DNA from: Acinetobacter albensis
GTDB taxonomy: Bacteria; Pseudomonadota; Gammaproteobacteria; Pseudomonadales; Moraxellaceae
Length of the DNA stretch: 64,000 nt
Direction: 5' to 3'
NCBI RefSeq assembly: GCF_900095025.1
Contig: NZ_FMBK01000002.1
Location: forward strand, 1-64,000
The stretch's first letter is position 1. Each line of letters starts with the position of its first letter. The notes under the pieces were generated by a model that saw only the letters and a list, made by a program, of their open reading frames with translations, made no database searches and had not been told where the DNA came from. The position numbers were made by a program, and so were the translations under genes. This document shows, one piece after another, positions 8,535 through 18,001 of this stretch.

Positions 8535-8742
8535 TTCTGTCCTGAACTGCTAAATTGTTGGAAAAATTGTTAGACAAATAATTTTAAAGTCATAATTTGC
8601 TAATCAGATGATGTGAATTGCTAATGGCATATAAGGTGCTATCACTTAATTTTTCTATAAGGTTTGGTTTTTATTTTTAAGTTCGAGACACAATTCGACT
8701 TAGAAATAGAGGGAATTCAACATAGAAAAATAAGGTGTCACC

Positions 8743-9699
8743 ATGTTATTTACACAATCGATAAAAGCAGTTTTTGCAAAGACATTTGCAGGTGCGCCAT
8801 TCAATTTAGATCATCAATCTCCTGTTGTACCTATTCGCCATATGAAGTTTGATTTTGATCCTCAGCAGATTGATTATAAATTTTATATGAATGCCGAATT
8901 AGCGAGTGCATATTTTGCTTCGTTGTCGATTTTTCTCACCTATGGCGAGGATTTGGTCATTGATACGGCACGTTATCACCGGAATTTCATTCAAAACCCA
9001 TTACTCAAACAACGCGTGACTTCGTTGATTGGTCAAGAAGCATTGCATTCTAAATTGCATGAAGAGCTGAATGATGCATTTCTACAGGTGGATTTGCCTG
9101 TAAAATTGTTTCGCACTTGGGCAGGTTGGGTCTTTAATTACGGCTTTAATCGTTTACCGCAACCGATTAAATTATCATTGATGGCAGCAATTGAGCATTT
9201 CACTGCAGTTTTAGCTGAGTATATGATGAATCATGAAGAAATCTTTTTTGCTTCTCAAGATGAAAAACAACGTGCGATATGGATGTGGCATATGCTGGAG
9301 GAATCAGAGCATAAAGATATCGCTTTTGATGTGTTTCAGACTTTATCCAATAATTACGCGTTACGTATCGCAGGTTTCTTTCCTGCCCTCGTCACAATTT
9401 TAGTCCTGATTTCAGCAGCATCTTTATTGGTTCCTTTTTATCGTAATCCTAAAAATTTAATCAGCCTAGCCTATTGGAAGGATATGCGTCGAAGTGTTGG
9501 GCTTATTTTTGGGTTTAAAGAAGGGGTGTACGGAAGCAGTATTTCGCATATTTTTGATTATTTACGTCCTGACTTTCATCCGAATGATCATGATACTTCG
9601 GCATTTTTAGAATATTACAAACAACGTTTGCTCAATCCAGTTGATGGTGTTTTAGCGCCTTATTTTATAAAAGAATTTATTCCTGCATTAAAAAGCTAA
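8743..9699 (+). CDS. PF10118-type predicted metal-dependent hydrolase (ferritin-like)
   Basis: A 318-residue protein of the family usually annotated as predicted metal-dependent hydrolase. Two carboxylate/His segments suit a di-metal helical site: GQEALHSKLHEE at about residues 97-108 and LEESEHKDIAFD at about 186-197. A hydrophobic segment at about 212-233 could be a membrane anchor. A site resembling AAGG lies before ATG 8743. It is followed after 41 bases by an SDR gene and then a flavin monooxygenase, suggesting one oxidative pathway on a hydrophobic substrate. The substrate is not known from sequence. Confidence 0.75.
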   Translation: MLFTQSIKAVFAKTFAGAPFNLDHQSPVVPIRHMKFDFDPQQIDYKFYMNAELASAYFASLSIFLTYGEDLVIDTARYHRNFIQNPLLKQRVTSLIGQEALHSKLHEELNDAFLQVDLPVKLFRTWAGWVFNYGFNRLPQPIKLSLMAAIEHFTAVLAEYMMNHEEIFFASQDEKQRAIWMWHMLEESEHKDIAFDVFQTLSNNYALRIAGFFPALVTILVLISAASLLVPFYRNPKNLISLAYWKDMRRSVGLIFGFKEGVYGSSISHIFDYLRPDFHPNDHDTSAFLEYYKQRLLNPVDGVLAPYFIKEFIPALKS

Positions 9700-9740
9700 A
9701 TCTAAAAAATAAGTAAATATAAAATCAATGGACAAAAAAT

Positions 9741-10586
9741 ATGGTTATTTTTTCAAAAAAATCACTACCATCAAAAAAAGCCTATGCCGTGGTTACTGGG
9801 GCTGGAAGTGGTATTGGGCGTAGTTTTGCTGTGGAGCTCGCAAAGCGAGGTGGATGCCTGGTTTGTGCAGATATTAATTTAGCTGCAGCCCAAGAAACTG
9901 TGGATATGATCCGAACTCAAACTTCCTCAGTCGCTTTTGCTGTTCAGTGTGATGTCAGGGATCCAGAGCAAATTCAGAATTTGTCGGAACATGCTGAACA
10001 ACTCATGAATCATCCCGTAAGTTTGTTAATTAATAATGCTGGCGTAGGGCTAGGTGGAAAATTTGATGAAATGACCTTGGATGATTGGCAATGGTGTATG
10101 GCGATCAATTTATGGGGCGTTATTTATGGTTGTCATTATTTTGTACCAAAATTTAAGCAGCAGGGTTTTGGTGCAATTATCAATGTGGCTTCGGCCGCGG
10201 GCTTCACCGCAGCACCAGAAATGACGGCTTATAACGTGACCAAATCCAGTGTATTGGCATTATCCGAAACACTTTCTGCAGAGTTACGCAGTGCCAATAT
10301 TTGCGTAAATGTACTTTGTCCTACGCTGGTTCCAACCAATATTATGAAAAATGGTCGTTTACCCAATCGCTATTCAGGACTCGCAGATAAATTATTGATG
10401 GAGCATTCTTTTGTAAATAGTGATCAAGTTGCAATTAAAACGTTAAATCAATTGGATGCTGGAAAGCTTTATACCATTCCACAACCTGATGCCAAAATTT
10501 TGTGGTTGATGAAACGTGTTGCGCCTAGTCTATATATCAAATTACTTGGAATAGGTTATCCAATATTTAATAAATATTTAAAATAA
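9741..10586 (+). CDS. Short-chain dehydrogenase/reductase (SDR)
   Basis: A 281-residue classical SDR. It shows the cofactor loop TGAGSGIG near residues 19-26, the NNAG motif near 96-99, a Ser in VASAAG and the catalytic Y-x3-K in YNVTK. An acidic Asp in the CADIN segment after the second strand would favour NAD(H) over NADP(H). It sits between the PF10118 protein and the Baeyer-Villiger-type monooxygenase with short gaps (41 and 15 bases), so the three are probably one operon. A natural fit is alcohol/ketone interconversion supplying the monooxygenase; that is inference. Confidence 0.85.
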   Translation: MVIFSKKSLPSKKAYAVVTGAGSGIGRSFAVELAKRGGCLVCADINLAAAQETVDMIRTQTSSVAFAVQCDVRDPEQIQNLSEHAEQLMNHPVSLLINNAGVGLGGKFDEMTLDDWQWCMAINLWGVIYGCHYFVPKFKQQGFGAIINVASAAGFTAAPEMTAYNVTKSSVLALSETLSAELRSANICVNVLCPTLVPTNIMKNGRLPNRYSGLADKLLMEHSFVNSDQVAIKTLNQLDAGKLYTIPQPDAKILWLMKRVAPSLYIKLLGIGYPIFNKYLK

Positions 10587-10601
10587 TCAGGGGATTGTAA
10601 A

Positions 10602-12197
10602 ATGAATATTAAGAGTGAATTTGATACTGGATTAGAACTCGGTGATGCAAATACATTGCAAAACCCGAAACAAACACGTCTAAAAACCAATAAAAAAAAC
10701 GTTTCAGCTCAGGCTAAAAATATAAAAGATAATCGTGTAAACGTATCTACTCATGTATATGACACGATTATTGTAGGGGCTGGAATTTCAGGCATTGCAG
10801 CTGCAATAAAGTTAAAGCATGTTGGCTACGATAATTATATTGTGATTGAAAAGGCTGATCGGGTCGGTGGAACGTGGCGTGAGAATACTTATCCCGGTTG
10901 CGGTTGTGATGTGCCGTCTGCTTTATATTCTTATTCTTTTGCACCCAGTCATAAATGGAGTCACTTATTTGCCAAACAACCCGAAATTTTGAGTTATTTA
11001 GAAGATGTTAGTGACCAATTTGGAATTGATGAAAAAATTGAATTTAATAATGAACTGATGAATGCGAAATGGAATAACACGCAGAGTGTTTGGGAGTTAG
11101 AAACGGCAAAAGGGCAGTATATTGCGAAAACTGTGATTTTTAGCACAGGACCAATTACTGAGCCACAATTGCCAAAATTAAAAGGAATAGAAACTTTTAA
11201 AGGAGAAATGTTCCATTCTGCTCGCTGGAATCATCACTATGATTTGAGTGGAAAACGGATTGCTGTCATTGGCACAGGAGCTTCTGCAATTCAGTTTGTA
11301 CCGCAAATTCAACCTTTGGCAAAAGCATTATTGGTCTTTCAGCGTACTGCACCTTGGGTCTTACCCAAACCTGATTTTATATTAAGTGACCAATTTAAAG
11401 CAGTGGTACAAAAATTCCCTAATATTCAGCAGGGATGGCGTGGTGTTGTCAGTACTTCTTTAAATGTAATCAATTTTGGATTAAGACATCCTCGTAGTTT
11501 AGAACCCTTTAACTTCTTAGGTCGAAAATTGTTGAGTTTGCAAATTCATGATCCGCAGCTACGCAAACAGGTAACGCCTAACTTTTCTATTGGTTGTAAG
11601 CGATTATTATTTGCGAATAATTATTATCCAGCATTGCAGGCAAACAATACTCAACTTATTCCGTATGGCTTGGTTGAAATTGATGGGAATACTGTCATTG
11701 CATCAAATGGTGAGCGTCATGATGTGGATGTGATTATTTGGGGAACGGGCTTCGAAGTTTCTCATCCCCCTATTGGGAAGCGTGTGAGTAATGCAAATGG
11801 ACAATTGCTCTCGGATTTATGGAAAAATAGCTCTCCAGAAGCTTTCTTGGGAACCAGTATTTTGGATTTACCGAATGCTTTTTTAGTGCTAGGTCCTAAT
11901 ATTTTGGTTTACGACTCATTTATTGGTATTGCGGAAGCGCAGCTTGATTACATTGTCAGTGGTTTAATGAAAATGAAGCAGCTTAAATTTACCCGCTTTG
12001 AAGTAAAAAAACACATCCTAAGTCAATATAACCATAAAGTACAAAATCAGCTTCAAACTACAGTATTTAATAAAGGTGGTTGTAAAAGCTATTATTTAGA
12101 TGCGAATGGTCGGAATTTTGCCGCTTGGCCGTGGTCCTTACAAAAGCTAAAACAGCAACTTAAAAGCTTAGATTTAAAAAACTACGATATAAATTAA
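10602..12197 (+). CDS. Flavin-containing (Baeyer-Villiger-type) monooxygenase
   Basis: A 531-residue FAD/NADPH enzyme. An unusual basic N-terminal extension of about 50 residues precedes the FAD-binding loop GAGISG (59-64). The Baeyer-Villiger fingerprint F-x-G-x3-H-x3-W is present as FKGEMFHSARW (199-209), with the usual following Pro replaced by Asn. The NADPH loop is GTGASA (224-229). These enzymes insert oxygen into ketones or oxidise heteroatoms in the cytoplasm. The preceding SDR could provide the ketone. A bidirectional terminator separates it from gltA. The call is confident at family level; the substrate is unknown. Confidence 0.85.
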   Translation: MNIKSEFDTGLELGDANTLQNPKQTRLKTNKKNVSAQAKNIKDNRVNVSTHVYDTIIVGAGISGIAAAIKLKHVGYDNYIVIEKADRVGGTWRENTYPGCGCDVPSALYSYSFAPSHKWSHLFAKQPEILSYLEDVSDQFGIDEKIEFNNELMNAKWNNTQSVWELETAKGQYIAKTVIFSTGPITEPQLPKLKGIETFKGEMFHSARWNHHYDLSGKRIAVIGTGASAIQFVPQIQPLAKALLVFQRTAPWVLPKPDFILSDQFKAVVQKFPNIQQGWRGVVSTSLNVINFGLRHPRSLEPFNFLGRKLLSLQIHDPQLRKQVTPNFSIGCKRLLFANNYYPALQANNTQLIPYGLVEIDGNTVIASNGERHDVDVIIWGTGFEVSHPPIGKRVSNANGQLLSDLWKNSSPEAFLGTSILDLPNAFLVLGPNILVYDSFIGIAEAQLDYIVSGLMKMKQLKFTRFEVKKHILSQYNHKVQNQLQTTVFNKGGCKSYYLDANGRNFAAWPWSLQKLKQQLKSLDLKNYDIN

Positions 12198-12234
12198 TGA
12201 TTGTATAATTAAGAATTTAAATATTTTGAGAAAT

Positions 12235-12260
12235 AAAAACCACCCAAAAGGGTGGTTTTT
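12235..12260. terminator. Bidirectional rho-independent terminator
   Basis: AAAAACCACCC - AAAA - GGGTGGTTTTT forms a perfect 11-base stem with A and T tracts on either side. It lies between the convergent monooxygenase and gltA genes and can serve both. Confidence 0.85.
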
Positions 12261-12275
12261 ATAAGTCATTAAAAA

Positions 12276-13553
12276 TTAACGACCTTGCATGTCACGTTGA
12301 ACTTCACCTGTGTAAAGTTGACGTGGACGACCAATTTTGTATGGTCCGCTGTGCATTTCTAACCAATGACTGATCCAACCAACAGTACGTGCAAGCGCGA
12401 AAATTACAGTAAACATTTCAGTCGGAATACCAATCGCTTTAAGGATGATACCTGAGTAGAAATCTACGTTTGGATATAGGTTACGCTTGATGAAGTATTC
12501 ATCAGATAACGCAATACGCTCAAGTTCCATTGCAAGTGCAAGTTGTGGATCATTGATGCCTAGAGCAGCAAGAACTTCATCACAAGTTTCTTTCATGACT
12601 TTCGCACGTGGATCGAAGTTTTTATAAACTCGGTGACCGAAGCCCATAAGTTTAACTTCTTTAGTTTTCACTTTTTCCATGAAGCTAGCAACGTTTTCTA
12701 CAGTGCCGATTTCATCAAGCATCTTAAGAACAGCTTCGTTCGCGCCGCCGTGAGCAGGGCCCCAAAGTGCCGAAATACCCGCAGCGATACACGCATAAGG
12801 ATTTGCACCAGTAGAACCCGCTAAACGTACAGTTGACGTAGATGCGTTTTGTTCATGGTCAGCATGAAGCGTGAAAATACGATCCATGGCTTTAGCCAGA
12901 ATAGGGTTAACTTTGTAATCTTTGTCTGCTGGAGTTGCAAACATCATATACAAGAAGTTTTCAGCGTAACTTAAGTCATTACGCGGATACATAAATGGTT
13001 GACCAACAGTGTATTTGTAGCTCCATGCAGCAAGTGTAGGAACTTTAGCAATTAAGCGAACTGCTGTAATTTCACGGTGATCAACATTTTCGATATCTAA
13101 ATTGTTGTGATAGAAGGCAGAAAGTGCACCCACTACACCTACCATGATTGCCATCGGATGAGCATCACGACGGAAACCATTAAAGAAACGACTCACTTGA
13201 TCATGAACCATCGTATGGTTACGAACTTTAGTATCGAATTCTACTTTTTGTTCAGGAGTTGGGAGTTCACCACTTAACAGCAAATAGCAAGTTTCTAAGT
13301 AATCTGCTTTAGTTGCAAGTTGGTCAATTGGATAACCGCGATGCAGAAGAACACCTTTATTACCATCGATGTATGTGATTTTAGATTCACATGCAGCAGT
13401 AGCCATAAAACCAGGATCAAAAGTAAAGTGACCTGAGGTCAACACATCTTTAACATCGATTACATCTGGGCCCAATGTACCGCTGTAAATTGGTAATTCA
13501 ATTTCTTTGCCATCAAGCTGTAAAACGGCTTTTTTGCCAGTTGCTTCAGACAT
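12276..13553 (-). CDS. gltA: Citrate synthase (type II)
   Basis: A 425-residue citrate synthase, which condenses oxaloacetate with acetyl-CoA in the cytoplasm as the entry step of the TCA cycle. The catalytic triad is visible: His268 (GPAHGG), His307 (FGHRVY) and Asp364 (NVDFYSG); the HADHEQNAS segment lies at 230-238. The length matches the hexameric, NADH-sensitive gammaproteobacterial type. An AGGAG site lies 9 bases before the ATG. It is divergent from the sdh genes across about 1 kb, the usual Acinetobacter arrangement. Confidence 0.98.
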   Translation of the reverse strand: MSEATGKKAVLQLDGKEIELPIYSGTLGPDVIDVKDVLTSGHFTFDPGFMATAACESKITYIDGNKGVLLHRGYPIDQLATKADYLETCYLLLSGELPTPEQKVEFDTKVRNHTMVHDQVSRFFNGFRRDAHPMAIMVGVVGALSAFYHNNLDIENVDHREITAVRLIAKVPTLAAWSYKYTVGQPFMYPRNDLSYAENFLYMMFATPADKDYKVNPILAKAMDRIFTLHADHEQNASTSTVRLAGSTGANPYACIAAGISALWGPAHGGANEAVLKMLDEIGTVENVASFMEKVKTKEVKLMGFGHRVYKNFDPRAKVMKETCDEVLAALGINDPQLALAMELERIALSDEYFIKRNLYPNVDFYSGIILKAIGIPTEMFTVIFALARTVGWISHWLEMHSGPYKIGRPRQLYTGEVQRDMQGR

Positions 13554-14567
13554 TCAATAGATCTCCTGTCCTGGTGAATGTTTATTTAACTCGCAGTACT
13601 CATCTTTTAATGCGCGAATTAAACGGGTCAAAATTTGCTATAAGATTAGTGAGTGCTGAAATTTTGTCAATTATACTTATGGATAAAAAATGACATTTTC
13701 ATAAAGTCTTGGTCAAAAAATACCCAGTAGAATAAGAGGGTATGCAGCACTGACGCAGTATAATAAGTCATATTGAATAAGAGGTGCAGAAAAAAATATC
13801 AGTAAAGGTTTCATTATCAGTCATTTTTTATGGGTAAAAATAATAACGATTACTGATTTTGTTGTTGATTTTTAATCAAAAAACATCATAATTATAATAA
13901 CTTAGGTGAAAGTATTGATCTTGTTGGGGGTTCGTTATGCATTATTTAAAATCATCAATATTTTCAAAAATAATTTTTATTTAGTGATTGGAGACGAGAA
14001 TAAATGTATGAAAAACGATTGTTTTTTATTCAATTATTTGCAGTTCAAGTATTTTATTGCACATTAAGTAAACAAAATATGGGGGTAAATAAGAAACTTA
14101 ATAACAGGGAATGAACGTTTATTATAAGAGTAAAATAGTTTTTGAATAAATATCTTATATTTGCTTAATAAATATTGAATTATTTTTTAAGTGATAATGA
14201 AAATAAATATACATAGATAATTATTATTTGTTGATCTTTAGTCTAAATAAAATGAATTTAATTTTTGGGGGTTAGATATAGGGGTAAGCTTATATTTTAA
14301 TTAAAAAAAACCTCTGATTGGATTTTATATAGGCGAGATATTTAGACTTTTTTGATGGGTTATTTTATGTTAATGATTCTTATTTAATGATTTTTATGCA
14401 AAAAGCCAAAAGTGATTGTTTGTATTTTGATAGTTGACGTTTTATAATTCAGTGTCGTTTTAAGTTTAGGGGTTGCGGCATTATAGCAATCACCTAAAAA
14501 TGCTAGCTTTCCTTCGAATTAATTCCAACAAACTCCGGATGGAGTTTTTACTTACAGGATGCCCGCT
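13554..14567. promoter_or_regulatory. Long divergent regulatory region between gltA and sdhC
   Basis: About 1 kb without a credible ORF on either strand and very A/T-rich. It must hold the promoters for gltA (leftward) and sdhCDAB (rightward). A perfect -35 hexamer TTGACA on the minus strand (13665-13670) could serve gltA, but I see no well-spaced -10 for it. No hairpins or repeats stand out. Small RNAs or extended binding sites could be present and cannot be judged by eye. Confidence 0.6.
14421..14449 (+). promoter_or_regulatory. Putative sigma-70 promoter of sdhCDAB
   Basis: TTGTAT (14421-14426) and a perfect TATAAT (14444-14449) are spaced by 17 bases, leaving a leader of about 110 bases before sdhC. 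The TTGACG immediately left of the -10 is too close to be its -35. Confidence 0.5.
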
Positions 14568-14957
14568 GTGAAAAGCAACAGACCTGTCAATTTGTCCATG
14601 GGTCAAGTTTTAGAAGTAAACTTAAAATCCCCTGTGGCTATTGCATCAATTCTACACCGTCTATCTGGTGTCATCGTATTTTTACTTGTACCAGTGCTTT
14701 TGTGGCTTTTAGACAAATCATTGTCTTCGGCTGAAGGTTTTGCTCAAGTTCAAGCAATCTTCGGTAGCTTCATTGTGCGCTTTGTCGTATGGGTATTTGT
14801 AGCTGGCTTAATTTTCCACTTTATTGCGGGTGTTAAGCATTTACTTGCTGACCAAGGTATTGCCGAAGAACTACAAAGTGGTCGAATCGCAGCTACTATT
14901 TCATTGATTTTGTCTGCAATCGGTATTGTTGCTGCATTTGTATGGATTGTTCTCTAA
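14568..14957 (+). CDS. sdhC: Succinate dehydrogenase cytochrome b556 subunit
   Basis: A membrane anchor subunit of complex II, about 129 residues from GTG 14568. That start has an AGGA site 8 bases upstream, whereas the longer in-frame ATG at 14559 overlaps the same site. It shows the SPVAIASILHRLSG quinone-site motif, three hydrophobic helices and the heme-ligand region with His in HFIAGVKHLLAD. It carries electrons from the SdhB iron-sulfur centres to ubiquinone. Its TAA overlaps the ATG of sdhD. Confidence 0.93.
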   Translation: MKSNRPVNLSMGQVLEVNLKSPVAIASILHRLSGVIVFLLVPVLLWLLDKSLSSAEGFAQVQAIFGSFIVRFVVWVFVAGLIFHFIAGVKHLLADQGIAEELQSGRIAATISLILSAIGIVAAFVWIVL

Positions 14958-15322
14958 TGAAAAGTGCTACCGGTTTTACAGGTTCAGGTTCGCGCGATTG
15001 GTTCATCCAACGTGTAAGTGCTGTTGTATTGGCTGTTTATACTGTTGTGGTATTTGGTTGGATCCTTTGTAATGGCGGATTTAACTATGAGCAATGGTTT
15101 GGCTTTATGATGACATTACCAATGAAGATTTTATCTTTATTGGCGGTCTTATCTCTTGTCGCACACGCTTGGATTGGCATGTGGCAAGTATTCACAGATT
15201 ATGTGACTACTCGTCAGATGGGTCCTTCAGCTTCAGGTTTACGCCTTGTGCTGACATCAGCAGTCATTATTGCTGTATTTGCATATGCAATCTGGGCGAT
15301 CCAGATTTTTTGGGCGAATTGA
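14957..15322 (+). CDS. sdhD: Succinate dehydrogenase hydrophobic membrane anchor subunit
   Basis: 121 residues from ATG 14957, which overlaps the sdhC stop as TAATG; an in-frame ATG at 14942 would extend into sdhC and lacks a site. Three transmembrane helices are visible, the DWFIQRVSA motif near the start and a His in the HAWIGMWQVF helix that suits heme or quinone binding. It forms the membrane domain of complex II with SdhC. SdhA follows after 12 bases. Confidence 0.93.
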   Translation: MKSATGFTGSGSRDWFIQRVSAVVLAVYTVVVFGWILCNGGFNYEQWFGFMMTLPMKILSLLAVLSLVAHAWIGMWQVFTDYVTTRQMGPSASGLRLVLTSAVIIAVFAYAIWAIQIFWAN

Positions 15323-15334
15323 TAGGAAAAAATC

Positions 15335-17233
15335 ATGGGCGCTATAACCCCTAAAGAAGACTACACAAATATTCAACACCTCACTTTCGATGCAGTTATT
15401 GTGGGTGGTGGTGGTTCAGGTATGCGTGCTTCATATCAACTTGCTCAAGCTGGTTTGAATGTTGCAGTCCTGACTAAAGTATTCCCAACACGTTCGCACA
15501 CTGTTGCAGCGCAAGGTGGTATAGGTGCATCTCTTGGTAATATGCAAGAAGATAACTGGCACTACCACTTTTATGACACAGTAAAAGGTTCGGACTGGTT
15601 AGGTGACCAAGATGCAATCGAGTTTATGTGTCGTGAAGCGCCTAAAGTTGTTTATGAACTTGAACACATGGGTATGCCGTTCGACCGTAATGCAGATGGT
15701 ACGATTTACCAGCGTCCTTTTGGTGGTCACTCTGCGAATTATGGTGAAAAACCAGTTCCACGTGCATGTGCTGCAGCTGACCGTACAGGTCATGCGTTGC
15801 TTCATACGCTTTATCAAAGCAACGTGAAAATGGGTACTCAATTCTTTGTTGAATGGATCGCACTTGATCTGATTCGTAACGAAGCGGGTGATGTACTTGG
15901 TGTGACTGCAATTGACCAAGAAACGGGCAATATTGCGGTGTTCCAAGCCAAAGCAACATTGTTTGCAACGGGTGGTGCGGGTCGTGTTTACCGTGCATCT
16001 ACCAATGCGTACATCAATACTGGTGACGGTCTTGGTATGGCAGCACGTTCAGGTATTCCATTGCAAGATATGGAGTTCTGGCAGTTCCACCCAACAGGTG
16101 TTGCTGGTGCAGGCGTATTGCTGACCGAAGGTTGTCGTGGCGAAGGTGCAATCCTTCGTAACAAAGATGGTGAACCATTTATGGAGCGCTATGCACCAAC
16201 TTTGAAAGACTTGGCTCCACGTGATTTCGTATCACGTTCTATGGACCAAGAAATTAAAGAAGGTCGTGGTTGTGGTCCTAAAGGTGATTATATCCTGTTG
16301 GATATGACGCATTTAGGTGCAGATACCATCATGAAGCGTTTACCTTCTGTGTTTGAGATTGGTAAAAAATTCGCGAATGTCGACATTACTCGAGAACCAA
16401 TTCCAGTTGTACCGACGATCCATTATCAAATGGGTGGTATTCCAACCAATATTCATGGGCAAGTTGTTGTTCCTGAAGGTGCTCCGGATACTAACTTTGA
16501 GGCGGGTTACGACAAAGCTGGTGAATCTTACTCAAGTAATGGTGGCGAACGTAACTATACAAAACCAATCAAAGGCTTTTATGCTATTGGTGAATGTTCT
16601 TGCGTGTCTGTACATGGTGCAAACCGTTTAGGTACAAACTCACTTCTTGATTTGGTTGTGTTTGGTAAAGCTGCGGGTGAACACATCATTGATTATGTGA
16701 CTAAACATCACGGTGATGAGTATCAACCGCTGCCAACGACTGTATTTGAAAATACACGCAAACGTATTCGTGATTTAGATGAATCAACTTCGGGTGAAAA
16801 TGCTCAAGAAGTTGCTGATGCTATTCGTGATATCGTTCAAGATCATGCTGGTGTATTCCGTACCCAAGCGTTGCTTGATGAGGGTGTAAAACAGATTCTT
16901 GCGATTGAGCCACGCGTTCGTAATATTCATTTAAAAGACAAATCGAAAGTATTTAACACTGCGCGTGTTGAAGCTTTGGAAGTTGAAAATTTATATGAAG
17001 TTGCAAAAGCAACGCTAATCTCTGCGGCTGCTCGTAAAGAATGTCGTGGTGCGCATACTGTGGTTGATTATGAGTTACCAGCAGATCACCCAACGTATTC
17101 TTATGGTCGTCGTGATGATGAATGGATGAAACATACTTTATGGTTCTCATCGGATAATCGTCTTGAGTATAAGCCAGTGCGTTACAAGCCAGTATCGGTT
17201 GATGCGATTCCACCAGCACCACGTACATTCTAA
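15335..17233 (+). CDS. sdhA: Succinate dehydrogenase flavoprotein subunit
   Basis: 632 residues. The FAD-binding loop GGGGSGM is at 24-30, and the His that carries covalent FAD is at 55 in RSHTVAAQGG. The conserved HPTG, GCRGEG and substrate-site PTIHYQMGG segments are all present. It oxidises succinate to fumarate on the cytoplasmic face of the inner membrane and passes electrons to SdhB. It is in tight operon order C-D-A-B, with sdhB 14 bases downstream. Confidence 0.98.
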   Translation: MGAITPKEDYTNIQHLTFDAVIVGGGGSGMRASYQLAQAGLNVAVLTKVFPTRSHTVAAQGGIGASLGNMQEDNWHYHFYDTVKGSDWLGDQDAIEFMCREAPKVVYELEHMGMPFDRNADGTIYQRPFGGHSANYGEKPVPRACAAADRTGHALLHTLYQSNVKMGTQFFVEWIALDLIRNEAGDVLGVTAIDQETGNIAVFQAKATLFATGGAGRVYRASTNAYINTGDGLGMAARSGIPLQDMEFWQFHPTGVAGAGVLLTEGCRGEGAILRNKDGEPFMERYAPTLKDLAPRDFVSRSMDQEIKEGRGCGPKGDYILLDMTHLGADTIMKRLPSVFEIGKKFANVDITREPIPVVPTIHYQMGGIPTNIHGQVVVPEGAPDTNFEAGYDKAGESYSSNGGERNYTKPIKGFYAIGECSCVSVHGANRLGTNSLLDLVVFGKAAGEHIIDYVTKHHGDEYQPLPTTVFENTRKRIRDLDESTSGENAQEVADAIRDIVQDHAGVFRTQALLDEGVKQILAIEPRVRNIHLKDKSKVFNTARVEALEVENLYEVAKATLISAAARKECRGAHTVVDYELPADHPTYSYGRRDDEWMKHTLWFSSDNRLEYKPVRYKPVSVDAIPPAPRTF

Positions 17234-17247
17234 TCAGGAGAATAAAG

Positions 17248-17958
17248 ATGAGTAGAGGTACTCGTACATTTCATATCTATCGCTATGATCCTGATAAGGA
17301 TAAAGCACCGTACATGCAAACTTACAAGCTTGAGTTAACTGACAAGCATCGTATGTTGCTTGATGCGCTTCTAGCATTGAAAATCCAAGATGAAACTTTA
17401 ACATTCCGTCGCTCATGTCGTGAAGGAATTTGTGGTTCGGATGGTGTAAACATTAATGGTAAAAATGGTTTAGCGTGTCTTTGGAACCTAAACGATTTAC
17501 CGAATGAAATCACGATTCGTCCATTGCCGGGTTTGCCAGTGGTTAAAGACTTGGTTGTAGATATGAATCAGTTCTACGATCAGTATAATAAAATTCATCC
17601 ATTCTTGATCAATAATCAGCCTGCGCCAGCGAAGGAACGTTTACAGTCTCCTGAAGAGCGTGAGCATTTAAATGGTCTGTATGAATGTATTTTATGTGCA
17701 TGTTGTTCAACTGCATGTCCTTCATTTTGGTGGAACCCAGACAAGTTCTTGGGTCCTTCAGCATTGTTGAATGCATACCGTTTCATTATTGATTCGCGTG
17801 ATACAGCAACTCAAGAGCGTTTGGCTCGTCTAGACGACCCATTCTCTTTATTCCGTTGTAAAGGCATTATGAACTGCGTATCGGTTTGTCCTAAAGGTCT
17901 TAATCCGACCAAGGCAATCGGTCATATCCGTAGCATGATGTTTGATCAAGCAGGATAA
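17248..17958 (+). CDS. sdhB: Succinate dehydrogenase iron-sulfur subunit
   Basis: 236 residues. The [2Fe-2S] ligands are Cys57, Cys62, Asp65 (CGSDG, an Asp in the third position as in E. coli) and Cys77. The C-terminal clusters use Cys147-x2-Cys150-x2-Cys153 and Cys157, with the later CKGIMNC and CPKG segments. It relays electrons from SdhA to the quinone site. An AGGAG site precedes the ATG. A strong hairpin terminator follows, ending the sdh unit. Confidence 0.97.
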   Translation: MSRGTRTFHIYRYDPDKDKAPYMQTYKLELTDKHRMLLDALLALKIQDETLTFRRSCREGICGSDGVNINGKNGLACLWNLNDLPNEITIRPLPGLPVVKDLVVDMNQFYDQYNKIHPFLINNQPAPAKERLQSPEEREHLNGLYECILCACCSTACPSFWWNPDKFLGPSALLNAYRFIIDSRDTATQERLARLDDPFSLFRCKGIMNCVSVCPKGLNPTKAIGHIRSMMFDQAG

Positions 17959-17971
17959 GTTCTGTTGTAAT

Positions 17972-18001
17972 AAAAAAGCATGCCTATAGGCATGCTTTTT
18001 T
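17972..18001 (+). terminator. Rho-independent terminator of sdhCDAB
   Basis: AAAAAAGCATGCC - TATA - GGCATGCTTTTTT is a perfect 13-base stem followed directly by T residues, 14 bases after the sdhB stop codon. Confidence 0.9.

Noticed and set aside
14437..14449. TTGACG directly beside TATAAT read as a promoter
   Set aside because: The two boxes are only a few bases apart; the -10 pairs better with TTGTAT 17 bases upstream.
15599..16124. Several ORFs on both strands inside sdhA
   Set aside because: They are frame shadows of a highly conserved gene and have no independent start signals.
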